Assembly (NCBI GenBank): GCA_020444175.1
Contig: JAHLLM010000015.1
Location: 1 to 64,000, forward strand
DNA from: Desulfobulbaceae bacterium
GTDB taxonomy: Bacteria; Desulfobacterota; Desulfobulbia; Desulfobulbales; SURF-16
DNA length: 64,000 nt
Reading direction: 5' to 3'
Shown: piece after piece, positions 19,005-28,223 of the stretch
Position numbering within the stretch: position 1 is the first letter of the stretch
Layout of the letters: each line of letters begins with the position of its first letter
Made by a program: the position numbers and the translations under genes
Notes under the pieces: generated by a model
The model's input: the letters and a program-made list of their open reading frames with translations, nothing else
Told to the model about the DNA's origin: nothing
Database searches by the model: none

Positions 19005-20453
19005 GTGCTTCAAACCGCTGGATCAAACAGGACCTATCGCTACATGAGTCTGGCAAATGAGCTGGAGAACAAGATCAGTGCAGGGCAGTACAAGGTTGGC
19101 GAGAAACTCCCGTCGCTCAGGGAGTTGCATGCCCAGACAGGGCTGAGTATCACCACCATTAACCAGGCATACATTGAGCTTGAGAACAGGGGGCTCATCA
19201 TGCCCCGCGAAAAGTCAGGGTTTTATGTTAAACCACTGTTAAACGACCTGCTGCCTCTCCCTAGCTCCCATAAACGTTTTGGGGCACCAAGGAAGGTTTC
19301 GATTAACTCCCTGGTGGAATCCATTCATGCATCTATCCATGATAAAGACATCCTGCCTTTTGGAGCGGCCCTGCCGGGAACAGAATTGTTGCCTCTCAAA
19401 CAGCTTAATCAATCTGCCAAGACGGTAATGGGTAAGTATTTTAAAGGAGATGGATTAAATTACGGTCCACCCGACGGCGCACCGGAACTGAAACGGCAAA
19501 TTGCCACCCGGACCATCGGCTACGGGCATCATATTGAAGAGGATGATATTATCATTACCAATGGCTGCATGGATGCAATCCAGTTATGCCTGCGGGCAAT
19601 ATCGAGTCCCGGTGACGTGATCATTACGGAATCCCCGACATTCACCTGCTATCTCCAGCTCATCGAGGACATGGGCTTGCTTGCCCTGGAGCTGCCGACC
19701 AGTCCGAGCGCCGGGATTGATCTCGTCAGCCTGGAAAACAGTTTGAAAAAACACAAGGTGGCGGGGTGCATCCTGAATCACAGCTTCCAGAATCCTCTGG
19801 GTTTCCGGATGTCCGAGGACTCCAAAATGCGGTTACTTGAAATTCTGACCAGACACAAGGTTCCAGTCATTGAAGATGACATTTATGGAGATCTTTATTT
19901 TGGTAACTCGCGGCCTGCTTCACTTGCATCCTGTAACGAGAAGGCAACCGTCCTGTATTGTTCCTCCTTCTCAAAATCACTTGCCCCTGATCTCAGAGTC
20001 GGCTGGATGTTGCCCGGAAAATTCAAAGAAAAGATCAAGCGGCTAAAATTCAACTCATCCATTGCCTGCCCCAAGTTGAACCAGTTGATCATTGCCGATT
20101 TTCTGCAGAACGGTCATTACGAGCGCCATTTGAGAAAATACCGGAACGCCATGAAGAATCAGGTGAGTAACACTGCCCGTGCCATCGCACGATACTTTCC
20201 CGAAGACACCAAGCTGACTGCTCCGGACGGCGGCTATGTCCTGTGGTTGGAGCTGAATAAAAAGATCGACAGTATAGAGCTTTATTCTATGGCCCGGGAA
20301 GAAAATATCTTTATCATTCCTGGGGGCATCTGCACCAGCACGGGAAAATACAAGAACTGTATCCGCATAAGCTGCGGCAATCCATGGAATGACAGGTTGG
20401 AACACGGCATAAGGCAGCTTGGCAAAATAATCAAAAAAATGGTGGCCCGCTGA
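19005..20453 (+). CDS. MocR-type regulator: GntR HTH fused to a PLP aminotransferase domain
   Basis: A 482-aa protein with a GntR winged helix at about residues 12-75 (LANELENKISAGQYKVGEKLPSLRELHAQ with SITTINQAYIELE) and a fold-type I aminotransferase domain from about 105 to the end. The PLP-lysine segment is SSFSKSLAPDLRVGWM; the aspartate that pairs with the pyridine nitrogen is in VIEDDIYGDLYF. It is probably a transcription factor sensing an amino compound, vitamin B6 or taurine-like ligand. The start is GTG with GAGGG upstream. A 210-bp near-identical but internally deleted copy of this gene lies at 26430. Confidence 0.88.
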   Translation: MLQTAGSNRTYRYMSLANELENKISAGQYKVGEKLPSLRELHAQTGLSITTINQAYIELENRGLIMPREKSGFYVKPLLNDLLPLPSSHKRFGAPRKVSINSLVESIHASIHDKDILPFGAALPGTELLPLKQLNQSAKTVMGKYFKGDGLNYGPPDGAPELKRQIATRTIGYGHHIEEDDIIITNGCMDAIQLCLRAISSPGDVIITESPTFTCYLQLIEDMGLLALELPTSPSAGIDLVSLENSLKKHKVAGCILNHSFQNPLGFRMSEDSKMRLLEILTRHKVPVIEDDIYGDLYFGNSRPASLASCNEKATVLYCSSFSKSLAPDLRVGWMLPGKFKEKIKRLKFNSSIACPKLNQLIIADFLQNGHYERHLRKYRNAMKNQVSNTARAIARYFPEDTKLTAPDGGYVLWLELNKKIDSIELYSMAREENIFIIPGGICTSTGKYKNCIRISCGNPWNDRLEHGIRQLGKIIKKMVAR

Positions 20454-21295
20454 GCAGATCACCCCTTCATTCGCTTTTGACAGTGCGCTGAAAAAATCAG
20501 GCGGGAGTTTGGCTGAAGCTTCTCTTGTCTTGAATTGTATTGTTTTTTCGCAGGCAGAGAAGTGAAGAGCCTCATCCTGAGCAAAACCCAAAAAAGCGGA
20601 TCTCAATAATGAGGTTACTTCACTCTGTTTCATACAAGAAAAGAAAGAACTCGCAAAATGCGATAGCCATACCAGGCTATTTGGTGTTAGGTTTCTGGGG
20701 CAACATGCTGATTTTTTGAGACAGTATATTTGGTAAGATGAGGAAGGGATAGTGAGTTTCATTCAGCTAAAAAAGATTGAAATGAGACATGTCCCTTCTT
20801 TGTATCAGAGTCCTTTTTTTATGCCCCCTTCAATCTGGAGTGGGTGCAGTTGTGCGACAATTTGATTGCAATTTCTAATGGATCTTTTCCGGTGAAGGAT
20901 ACTGATGAAATGGAGGAGTGGATATATTTGGTTTCTCGATTTTCATTTTCCCTTGCCTCAATTTCGAGCTTTAAAAAAACAACATAATAGAAATTATGAT
21001 TACCAACGAGTTTCAGCCAATGATATATTATTGGCTCATTAACAGGTTGATTTGGAGACATAAAATGCAAATGGTGTCATTTCGACCAACGGGAGAAATC
21101 TGTCACCACAGATATTAAGATTTCTCACATCCGTTCCTGTAAGCGAGCTTGTGAGACACCGAGATAACAGAAAAAACGAAGAACTCTCTTGGTGCTGGCT
21201 GAAATACGTTGGTAATCACTATAGAAATTGTCAGACAAATAGTCATTCCACTTTCTTGTGTCATGGGACATGACCAACGGTCGAATACCAAAATA
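20454..21295. other. Intergenic stretch with no recognised gene
   Basis: These 840 bp carry only doubtful reading frames. The best is an 83-aa minus-strand frame at 20819-21070, listed separately. An inverted repeat GAGAAATCT/AGATTTCTC occurs around 21090-21125. The disordered composition, next to a frameshifted gene, suggests decayed sequence. Confidence 0.45.
20819..21070 (-). CDS. Doubtful small hypothetical protein
   Basis: An 83-aa frame, or 80 aa from the second ATG (21061, MSPNQP). It has no cysteine motif or membrane segment; the composition (FYYVVFLKLEIEARENENRE, then SISSVSFTGKDPLEIAIKL) is protein-like. No good ribosome site or homologue is recognised. It is kept only because nothing else occupies the stretch. 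Confidence 0.22.
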   Translation of the reverse strand: MHFMSPNQPVNEPIIYHWLKLVGNHNFYYVVFLKLEIEARENENRETKYIHSSISSVSFTGKDPLEIAIKLSHNCTHSRLKGA

Positions 21296-22536
21296 TCAAA
21301 CCTGACCGGACCCTATTTCTTTTTTGTGGGTATTTTTTTCTGGTCTACTGACACTGTTTGATAAAATAGGCCGGGGTGGGAGAGAGGTTGAGCTTTTTCT
21401 CATCAACCATTCCAATGGGCCGTATTTGAAGCATTTGAACCAGAAACCACAAAAAAAACAGAGGCTGATAACCAAAGCGACCATAAAGAGAGTGACGGCT
21501 AAGGGATAGTGAGCAGGTGTGCAGTTTGCTTTGAGCACTTCTGCCGTGACTTTGCCAACCATGATATGTGTAATATAGATTGTCAGGCTCATTCTTCCAA
21601 TATTTTTGAGGCTGTCGATAAGCCATGCCATGTATTTCAATCGACAGACCATCATTGCGCAACAAATTACCATTAAGGCCATGCTCCCAGCCGAAAGGAC
21701 AAAAAAGGCGAAGGGGGAAAAGGATTATTTTCAAAAAAGGCCCAAACCGCTGTTTCGTCGTTGAGTCCCAGCTTAAACCAGTACGGCACCATCATGCATG
21801 ATTCACTGACAAGAAAAAGAAGACATGCGGCAATTAAGATGTAAACTTGCTGTTTTGGGTTTTTCATAACCGAATGGCCGAACCAGATTCCGATCAGTAG
21901 AAAACAAAACCAAGGGAAAAAAGCATATTGCCCACTGATGAAAAGTTCGTCAAAAATCAGGAAAAAGTAGTTGGGTAAAAAATCGAGTGTGTCTATGTTG
22001 GGCCCTCCTATAGAGCTGGTAAAAAGCCCAGTTGAAACTACCCATATTAAAGCAATGATCATCGCAAATCGACGAGTGGGTAGCTGCATGCAGAATGAGC
22101 CAACGATCAGAAACAGACAATAGAAGTGAAGAATATCTGAATTCCATATCAGGCTCAACATAATGCCCATAAAAAATAAAATAACAGAGCGTCTGATGAC
22201 CTGCCCTCGAAACTGCATCCAGGTTTCTGCCTTATCGATCAACATCGGTTTACGGGCCATTAAGGTCAGGCCGATCCCAGCCAACATGACAAAGAGGGTG
22301 GCAGCTCGTCCGCTCAGAAAGGCAGCTGCAGACTCGAAAGGAAGGTTCCCTCTTGGGGATGAGCGAAAAATGCTAAAATAGTTGACCACAATCATGCCGA
22401 GAATAGCAACGCCCCTGGCAGCGTCATATCCGTCAATGCGGCTGACGTTTGAAGAGACTGACGGTTCAACCAGAATAGAAGGGGCCAGATTTTCTGGTGA
22501 TGTGTCCAACCTGGAGGAAACAGATTCACGAAGCAT
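21296..22536 (-). pseudogene. Frameshifted DUF418/DUF1624-like membrane protein (acyltransferase-like)
   Basis: Two overlapping frames make one gene. The 5' part (22536-21673) begins with the family motif RIDGYDAARGVAILGMIVVN and continues with several TM helices (FVMLAGIGLTLMARK, SVILFFMGIMLSLIW). The 3' part (about 21715-21296) continues FAFFVLSAGSMALMV and contains the DUF418-like signature NIGRMSLTIYITHIMVGK. The frames switch near 21713-21717, a run of five G bordered by A4. A single-base indel explains it, either true decay or a sequencing error. The intact protein would be about 410 aa with around ten TM helices. Role in bacteria unknown, possibly transacylation of surface polymers. 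Confidence 0.72.
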
Positions 22537-23144
22537 GGCAAGTCACCATCGAACATTGAGTTAGAAAACTACCTTTTATAATCCAGAGTGGGGGCAAGGA
22601 CGTTAGCTTAAAACTTTCGGTATCTTCCTCCTGTTGTCAAAGTATGGCGGTCTGGTCGCAAGTATGTTACCTGAATTTCAATGGTTTCATACTTGGTTGA
22701 ATTATTTTTTTGAGAAGACGAGATTTCATAAATGATATTTCGGCTGAATGCAATGAAATAGTGTTCGGAAATGAATAGCCAAAACAATTTAATCTTGCAA
22801 CTATGGGAAAAAATGTCACTCCAGCTTTTTAACATTGCCAGTCTATCTACCTTATAGATCCTGTTTTTTCTTCAATCACCGCTTTGGAATATGATTGCCA
22901 GCGGCAAGCTCCCATTTCCAAACAGACTTCACATATCAATACCGGCTATAGTATTAAGGTATCAGTGGTGAAATCTCTTGAAAGGCGATTGGTTTTCCGG
23001 GGGAATCCGGGATTTCTCTTTTTGCTGAAAATTCACTTCCCGCCAAGTTTTTCTTGCATTTTTTCAAGACGGATTCAATACTTTAAGGAATTTTAGAGGA
23101 AAAATTTTTTCCAAGCAGCATCCATAGGCGAGGTGTTTTAAATA
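22537..23144. other. AT-rich intergenic region, nothing recognised
   Basis: About 600 bp between the DUF418-like gene (minus) and the PstS-like gene (plus). No open frame has a ribosome site or a recognisable motif. It presumably holds the promoter of the binding-protein/kinase pair. Confidence 0.5.
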
Positions 23145-23945
23145 ATGAAAATCACATTATTGATAGGGGTATATTTCCTCTTTTTCTTGCCAATGTCTGT
23201 TAGCGCCGAAGAAATTACCATTGTTGGCACCGGAAGTGGTCCCGCGATTCTCAAAGAAATTGGTAAGGTTTTTAGCCGCCAAAATCCAGGGATCAAAATT
23301 ACTGTGCCACGGAGCATAGGATCTGGTGGCGGGATCAAGGCGGTTGGCAAAGATGAGTATTTGCTTGCCAGGGTTGCCAGAGAAATCAAAGACAACGAAA
23401 AGCATCTTAATCTGACCTATACGCCGATCGCCCGGGTCCCGATAGTCTTTTATGTCAATCCGAGTGTGGGGATAAAAAATCTCTCCAATGAACAGGCCTG
23501 CGGAATCTACAGCGGCAAAATTTTCAACTGGCAGGAGGTGGGAGGCCATAACGCACGGATAAGGGTTATCCGAAGGCAGGATGGTGACAGTTCGCTGAAG
23601 ATCCTACTCCAGTCGTTTCCAGGCTTCAAGGATATTACCATTACACAATTTTCAAAAACCACATATAGCGATCCGGATACCATTGGATTAACAGAAAAGA
23701 CTGCCGATGCCATAGCTTTTGGTTCCTATAGCGACGTCAAGGATCGTAAGTTACTTGTTCTTAATATAGACAATGTTTCCCCTGTGGATTCGGCATACCC
23801 TTATTATGGCATCTTTGCCTTGGTTTATAAGGAAAAGAATCGAACAGGCAGCATCAAAAAGTTCATTGATTTTGCGACGTCAGCTGTTGCTGCCGAGGCA
23901 ATTAAAAAAGGAGGTGGATTGCCGTTGCTTAAGTCAATTCGCTGA
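23145..23945 (+). CDS. PstS-like periplasmic substrate-binding protein
   Basis: A 266-aa protein with a signal peptide (about 1-21, ending VSA) and a PBP-II fold of the phosphate-binding type. It has the opening ITIVGTGSGPAILKEIGKVF, the loop PRSIGSGGGIKAV, the hinge-region LTYTPIARVPIVFYVNP and the PstS-typical YSGKIFNWQEVGG. No permease or ATPase follows. The next gene, 7 bp on, is a transmembrane hybrid histidine kinase. It is therefore probably a ligand-capturing partner for that kinase and not a transporter component. The ligand could be phosphate or another oxyanion. Confidence 0.8.
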   Translation: MKITLLIGVYFLFFLPMSVSAEEITIVGTGSGPAILKEIGKVFSRQNPGIKITVPRSIGSGGGIKAVGKDEYLLARVAREIKDNEKHLNLTYTPIARVPIVFYVNPSVGIKNLSNEQACGIYSGKIFNWQEVGGHNARIRVIRRQDGDSSLKILLQSFPGFKDITITQFSKTTYSDPDTIGLTEKTADAIAFGSYSDVKDRKLLVLNIDNVSPVDSAYPYYGIFALVYKEKNRTGSIKKFIDFATSAVAAEAIKKGGGLPLLKSIR

Positions 23946-23952
23946 AGAATTA

Positions 23953-26394
23953 ATGAAACAAAGCATAAGGAATAAAATTTTTATCAATTTTGCCGCCTTT
24001 ATTTCGGTGGTTATTTGCATTTTTGTGGTTGTCATCTTTTGGCAGCTGCACAAAAATACAGTTGAACAGGAAAAATTACTGAAAAAAGAACTGACCTCCC
24101 GCACCTTCACTACAGTTAAAGATTATCACACCACGACACAATTTCTACTCCACACCGTTCGCCAAAAAATCGAAGACTATGGGATATTAATTTCTCAGAA
24201 CTTACCAATTGCCAGTACCATAAAAAGACGTCAAGTCGAATCAATTGTAGAATACTTGCAAGTATCAGCAAAAAAAGAGGACATTGATTTTGTTCTTGTT
24301 TTTAGTGACGACGGAATTTTGCTGGCATCTAGCGGAGGCTCGAAAGGATACAGACCAGGGGACTTGCATCTTCCAAGTCGGATTGAGTCATATACAAATT
24401 TTCCCAGTGTACAAAAACTAAATACTATCCTTAAAAATGAAATCAGCTTGCAGGTATCCCCACAGGAGTCTCTGGCGAGGGAAAAAGAATCTTCTGCTCA
24501 CGGATTGATCAAGCTTGAGGCAGAATTTCTGAAAACCATGGGCTTTGACCAGGGCAAAGTTCGCAGAAAATCGATTGCCGTTTGGGGTACAGGTATCATC
24601 CGGGATGAATTTTCTATTCCGGTCGGTATATACATTGCCGGAAAACTCATGGATGACCTTAGTCATTTTTTCCAAGGGCTTTATGAGTCAATTGATGCAG
24701 CTACCATTCTTTATGTTGACGGGACACCAATAGATTTTGTCGGGTTGGACAATATAGAGCGGGAAAACAACGAGCGTTCTTTGCCTGAAATCAGTCAGTC
24801 CGAAATGGAAAAGATTTATGACAACAACCAGCCAACCAATCTTATCCTTTCATTTCCCCCTGAGAGATATCTCTCCGCCTGTTCTTCGCTTAAAGATGTT
24901 GAGCAGAATAAGATCGGCATTCTGTGCTCCGGCATACCTGAAAGCCAAATCGAAAAAGTGCAGCAACCTTTACTTGTTCACGGCATTGAGACACAGAAAA
25001 TCCTGCAAAGATGGCTTTTAGTGAGTGGCGTTATCCTGGTTTTGATCTCTATTCTTCTGGCTAGGACAATCGCCATGGGAATCACGAAGCCGCTTGAAAA
25101 CGTGGTTGAATTTACCGACAAGTTGGAGGACGGTGATTTATCCCGCCGGTTGAATACCTCATCAAAAGATGAAATAGGTGCTCTGAGCAAATCGATTGAT
25201 ACAATGCTGGACAATCTCAATATTGCACTGAGGGAAAAAGAAAAACTTGAAGGTCAGCTCCGTCAAGCCCATAAAATGGAGGCCATTGGCACCATGGCTG
25301 GCGGCATTGCCCACGATTTTAACAACCTGTTAGCGGTTATACTTGGTTATACAGATTTGGCTAAAGAAGATCTGCCGGATTCCCATCCGTCAAAATCTTC
25401 ACTTGAACAAGTCCTTAAGGCAGGCATCCAGGCAAGAGACCTTATTAAGCAAATTTTATCCTTCAGCCGCAAAGAGGCTCAAGAACTTGTTGCTGTTGAA
25501 ATTCATCTTATAGTCAAAGAAGCACTCAAGCTGCTCAGAGCGTCAATACCGACAACCATTGAGATCAAACCAAACATAGATACTCATTGCGGTTATATAT
25601 TGGCAGATCCGAGTCAGGTTCATCAAGTACTTATTAACCTCTGCACGAATGCCTCCCATGCCATGGAAGAGGATGGCGGTGTACTTGAAGTTGGCCTCAA
25701 ACGGGTGAATATCGATACTGCTGATTTGGCGGTCAAGTTGCACCTCAAACAAGGGCCCTATATTGTACTCTCTGTAAAAGATAGTGGGATCGGCATAGAA
25801 GATGCGGTTCAGGATCGGATATTTGATCCCTATTTCACGACAAAAGAAGTTGGTAAAGGGTCCGGTATGGGACTGGCCGTAGTAGTTGGTGTTGTAAAAT
25901 GTCATAATGGTTCCGTAATTGTTGACAGCAAACCAGGAAAAGGCACAACTTTTTATGTCTATTTTCCAAGGGTTGACAAAGAAATCGACATGGAAGTAAA
26001 TGACAGTGGCCCAATTCCAACCGGCAATGAGCGAATTCTCGTTGTCGATGACGAAGAACACATTGCTGATATGACCAAGAGGAGACTCGAACTCCTCGGC
26101 TATCAAGTGACAACCAAAACAAGCAGCATAGAAGCTCTTGATTTAATCCGTGCCCGGCCGGATGATTTTGACCTGATTATCACAGATCAGACAATGCCGA
26201 GGGTTACAGGAGAGCAACTGGCACAAAAAATAATGGAGTTTAGACCGAATATTCCAATTATTCTTTGTACTGGTTACAGTTCTAAAATTGATGCCCAAAA
26301 GGCGGACGCTGTGGGAATAAAGGCCTTTGTCATGAAGCCGGTAGACAAAGTGGAATTGGCGGGGACCATACGAAACATTCTGGATAATCAGTAA
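23953..26394 (+). CDS. Transmembrane hybrid histidine kinase partnered with the PstS-like protein
   Basis: The protein is 813 aa from ATG 23953; the frame is open further upstream but would overlap the binding-protein gene. Order: TM1 at about 9-31, a periplasmic sensor (about 32-350, double-Cache-like), TM2 at about 353-375, HAMP (about 376-428), HisKA with phospho-acceptor H454 in GGIAHDFNNLL, HATPase_c (DSGIGI, GSGMGLAVV), and a C-terminal receiver with acidic pair VVDDE and phospho-acceptor D745 (DLIITDQTMP). It starts 7 bp after the PstS-like gene, so the pair is cotranscribed. No DNA-binding regulator is adjacent; output must pass to a distant protein or remain within the receiver. Confidence 0.9.
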   Translation: MKQSIRNKIFINFAAFISVVICIFVVVIFWQLHKNTVEQEKLLKKELTSRTFTTVKDYHTTTQFLLHTVRQKIEDYGILISQNLPIASTIKRRQVESIVEYLQVSAKKEDIDFVLVFSDDGILLASSGGSKGYRPGDLHLPSRIESYTNFPSVQKLNTILKNEISLQVSPQESLAREKESSAHGLIKLEAEFLKTMGFDQGKVRRKSIAVWGTGIIRDEFSIPVGIYIAGKLMDDLSHFFQGLYESIDAATILYVDGTPIDFVGLDNIERENNERSLPEISQSEMEKIYDNNQPTNLILSFPPERYLSACSSLKDVEQNKIGILCSGIPESQIEKVQQPLLVHGIETQKILQRWLLVSGVILVLISILLARTIAMGITKPLENVVEFTDKLEDGDLSRRLNTSSKDEIGALSKSIDTMLDNLNIALREKEKLEGQLRQAHKMEAIGTMAGGIAHDFNNLLAVILGYTDLAKEDLPDSHPSKSSLEQVLKAGIQARDLIKQILSFSRKEAQELVAVEIHLIVKEALKLLRASIPTTIEIKPNIDTHCGYILADPSQVHQVLINLCTNASHAMEEDGGVLEVGLKRVNIDTADLAVKLHLKQGPYIVLSVKDSGIGIEDAVQDRIFDPYFTTKEVGKGSGMGLAVVVGVVKCHNGSVIVDSKPGKGTTFYVYFPRVDKEIDMEVNDSGPIPTGNERILVVDDEEHIADMTKRRLELLGYQVTTKTSSIEALDLIRARPDDFDLIITDQTMPRVTGEQLAQKIMEFRPNIPIILCTGYSSKIDAQKADAVGIKAFVMKPVDKVELAGTIRNILDNQ

Positions 26395-26429
26395 TATCAG
26401 CCTTTCCACACTCAAGGGAAATGCGCCCA

Positions 26430-26638
26430 TACTAATGGCTGCATGGATGCAATCCAGTTATGCCTGCGGGCAATATCGAGTCCCGGTGAGGTGATCATTA
26501 CGGAATCCCCGACATTCACCTGCTATCTCCAGTTCATCGAGGACATGGGCTTGCTTGCCCTGGAGCTGCCGATACTTGAAATTTTGACCAGACGCAAGGT
26601 TCCGGTTATTGAAGATGACATTTATGGAGATTTCTATT
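26430..26638 (+). pseudogene. Internally deleted partial duplicate of the MocR-type gene
   Basis: Positions 26430-26573 are nearly identical to 19554-19697 (three visible substitutions: TACCAATGG/TACTAATGG, GACGTG/GAGGTG, CAGCTC/CAGTTC). Positions 26574-26638 match 19834-19900 with slightly more differences. The 135 bp between (19699-19833) are missing, an in-frame loss of 45 codons. The fragment has no HTH, no PLP lysine and no ribosome site, so it is not functional. It breaks off at a RAYT relic. Direct visual alignment makes the duplication certain; the mechanism is inference. Confidence 0.9.
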
Positions 26639-26797
26639 TACCTGGCCCGTAAATTAGTTGACCTTTCATGCTGCAAGCTGGCCGAATATTTCGGCAACGT
26701 TTCCGTAGCGGCGATCACCATGAAGTATAAAAGGTTTTCCTGTGTATTGACCCACGATAAAAGACTGAACAAGTCCGTGACAAAACTGAGCGAATGA
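26630..26797 (+). pseudogene. C-terminal relic of a REP-associated tyrosine transposase (RAYT)
   Basis: The frame reads IYLARKLVDLSCCKLAEYF, then GNVSVAAITMKYKRFSCVLTHDKRLNKS, ending SVTKLSE-stop. This resembles the DnaA-C-terminal-like helix-turn-helix found at the C-terminus of many Y1/RAYT transposases (consensus style: IYLxRxLtglslkeIgexFG.....avsxxxxRxxxxLxxDxxLxxxv). The catalytic HUH domain is absent. It follows immediately, in a different frame, after the MocR fragment, marking a recombination joint near 26635. Confidence 0.6.
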
Positions 26798-26860
26798 ATA
26801 TTTCCTATTTAAGATGTTGACCTCTGTGCCTCTAAGGTGAGGCTGGAATCACAAGTAATT

Positions 26861-26910
26861 CTTCGTGTGGGCTGGGGGCTTTCGCCCCCCTCCCAGCCCA
26901 TACTGCGAAG
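26861..26910 (-). terminator. Strong GC-rich hairpin downstream of the PEP-CTERM gene
   Basis: An outer CTTCG/CGAAG stem encloses TGGGCTGGG.../...CCCAGCCCA with a short TTTC-like loop. It lies 17 bp beyond the stop of the minus-strand PEP-CTERM gene. There is no good U-tract, so it is a probable rather than certain terminator; it might also be an end of a mobile element. Confidence 0.5.
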
Positions 26911-26926
26911 AAGTCACGAAAAAGAA

Positions 26927-27610
26927 CTATTTATCTTTTTTTCTCATTGCCAGAAGCCCCATAATTCCTGATCCGAGCAACCACATTGCTCCGGGAACCG
27001 GCACCGAACTCGGTTGGCTTGAGGTGGTAAAGGTTAAATCGGTAAGCACTTCCAAACCGCCTTTGTATGTGAAAGAGGCGATATCTTCCTGGTCACGCAA
27101 AATACCTCGAAATGCTCCACCATTTTCCTGGCTTGGAGTGCTGATGGGCGCAGCGGATGGAAGTGCCCATGATTCAAGTAAGTTTCCGTTGCTGTCGTAG
27201 GCGGCAATTTCTGGTGTGCCCTCACCGGGGTAATAGTTCATGAAAGCGCCAACTCCCTGTACCGGCCCATTGGTAAAGGTAAAGGTTAGGTCGCCTGAAG
27301 GGCCAACGTCGATGCCGGAGGCGATATAGGTGTTCGGTGCGTACCAGTAACCATTCTGCGTGGCGCTCAGCATAAAACCAAGACTGTATGAAAAACTGCC
27401 GTAATAAAAATTTCCGGTAACATTTACTCCATTTCCCAGGTCGAGATCTGTTCCATGGTTGAATCCGCTGAACTGACTGAAGTCAATAATTGTCTGGGGT
27501 CCGGGAATGGTTCCTGAGTCGGTCACCAATGATGCTTGTGCAGATGTAAAGGTGAAAAGCGTGAGGGTTGCAGCTGCGGTCAGATTCAGAGTCATAGTTG
27601 ATTTTTTCAT
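26927..27610 (-). CDS. PEP-CTERM (VPxPA-type) sorted exported protein
   Basis: A 227-aa protein with an N-terminal signal peptide (ending AQA, residue about 26) and a C-terminal tripartite sorting tail: VPVPGAMWLLGSGIMGLLAM followed by RKKDK. This is the VPLPA/PEP-CTERM signal recognised by exosortases, which remove the tail and deliver the protein to the cell surface or polysaccharide matrix. The body is Gly/Ser/Asn/Tyr rich with beta-strand character (NGVNVTGNFYYGSFSYSLG), like other surface proteins of this class. A strong GGAGG lies before the start. An exosortase is not in this window and must lie elsewhere if the tail is used. Confidence 0.88.
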   Translation of the reverse strand: MKKSTMTLNLTAAATLTLFTFTSAQASLVTDSGTIPGPQTIIDFSQFSGFNHGTDLDLGNGVNVTGNFYYGSFSYSLGFMLSATQNGYWYAPNTYIASGIDVGPSGDLTFTFTNGPVQGVGAFMNYYPGEGTPEIAAYDSNGNLLESWALPSAAPISTPSQENGGAFRGILRDQEDIASFTYKGGLEVLTDLTFTTSSQPSSVPVPGAMWLLGSGIMGLLAMRKKDK

Positions 27611-27869
27611 GTTTCCTCCATGGATTTGGGAATGATGGGAAATAATAATTTGAACCTTAATGGGTTATTTTGATTTCGCTTTAAACGATTGAATAGAAAT
27701 CTTAGCAATAACGATGCCATGGTAGTTTTCGATAATTGTTAAGTTATTTCTGAAGGTTATTTGTTGATGTGTTTGGGGGGAAGGAAAAAACGGAAAAGAA
27801 ATCCAGGATTGTGGAATGCTGTTCCGGAATCCTGGATTTTTGAGATGGTGCCCTAGCTAACTTGTTGAG

Positions 27870-28160
27870 GTGATAGGGAGAAAATGTAGGGTTTTTTTTA
27901 GTTATCTCGCTCCTGTTTAACCTGGGACAGCTCACGCTTAACTCTGGCAAGTTCCTGCTCAACCTCAGTTAAAGGGCGGTGATGTCTTCCTGTTTCTTTC
28001 AGGAGCCCTGCCTTAAATGATCTCACTCAATTTTCAGGGGTAGATTTTGGCAAAGAGTGACGACGTGAAGCCTCGTAAGCCGACACACCACCTCTCTAAC
28101 CATTTTTACAGCCTCTTCCCGAAACTTTTTCGAGTAGCGCACATGAGTACCTCTTTTCAT
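27870..28160 (-). pseudogene. Degenerate IS3-family transposase orfA
   Basis: Reading the minus strand from the ATG at 28160 (preceded by GGAGGTG) gives RYSKKFREEAVKMVRE, then after a frameshift VSAYEASRRHSLPKSTP, a stop, then VRSFKAGLLKETG and RPLTEVEQELARVKRELSQ, then VKQERDN and a stop. This is the typical helix-turn-helix plus leucine-zipper of IS3 OrfA. One frameshift and at least two stops kill it; OrfB (the DDE transposase) and recognisable terminal repeats are missing. Confidence 0.85.
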
Positions 28161-28223
28161 TCTGACACCTCCGTTTAGTCAATAACATTAAACTTTGGTA
28201 TCCGTCTATTTCAACCTACCCCA

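Larger units (their letters stand above)
26395..26926. other. Gene-relic stretch downstream of the hybrid kinase
   Basis: No intact gene. It contains a partial copy of the MocR-type gene (26430-26638), the C-terminus of a RAYT-type transposase (about 26630-26797) and a GC-rich hairpin (26861-26910). All three are listed separately. Confidence 0.7.

Noticed and set aside
20055-20762. 235-codon minus-strand frame overlapping the MocR 3' end
   Set aside because: Half of it is antisense to the aminotransferase domain; the remaining part shows no motif.
22608-22835. 75-codon minus-strand frame upstream of the PstS-like gene
   Set aside because: No ribosome site, no recognisable motif, and an irregular composition.
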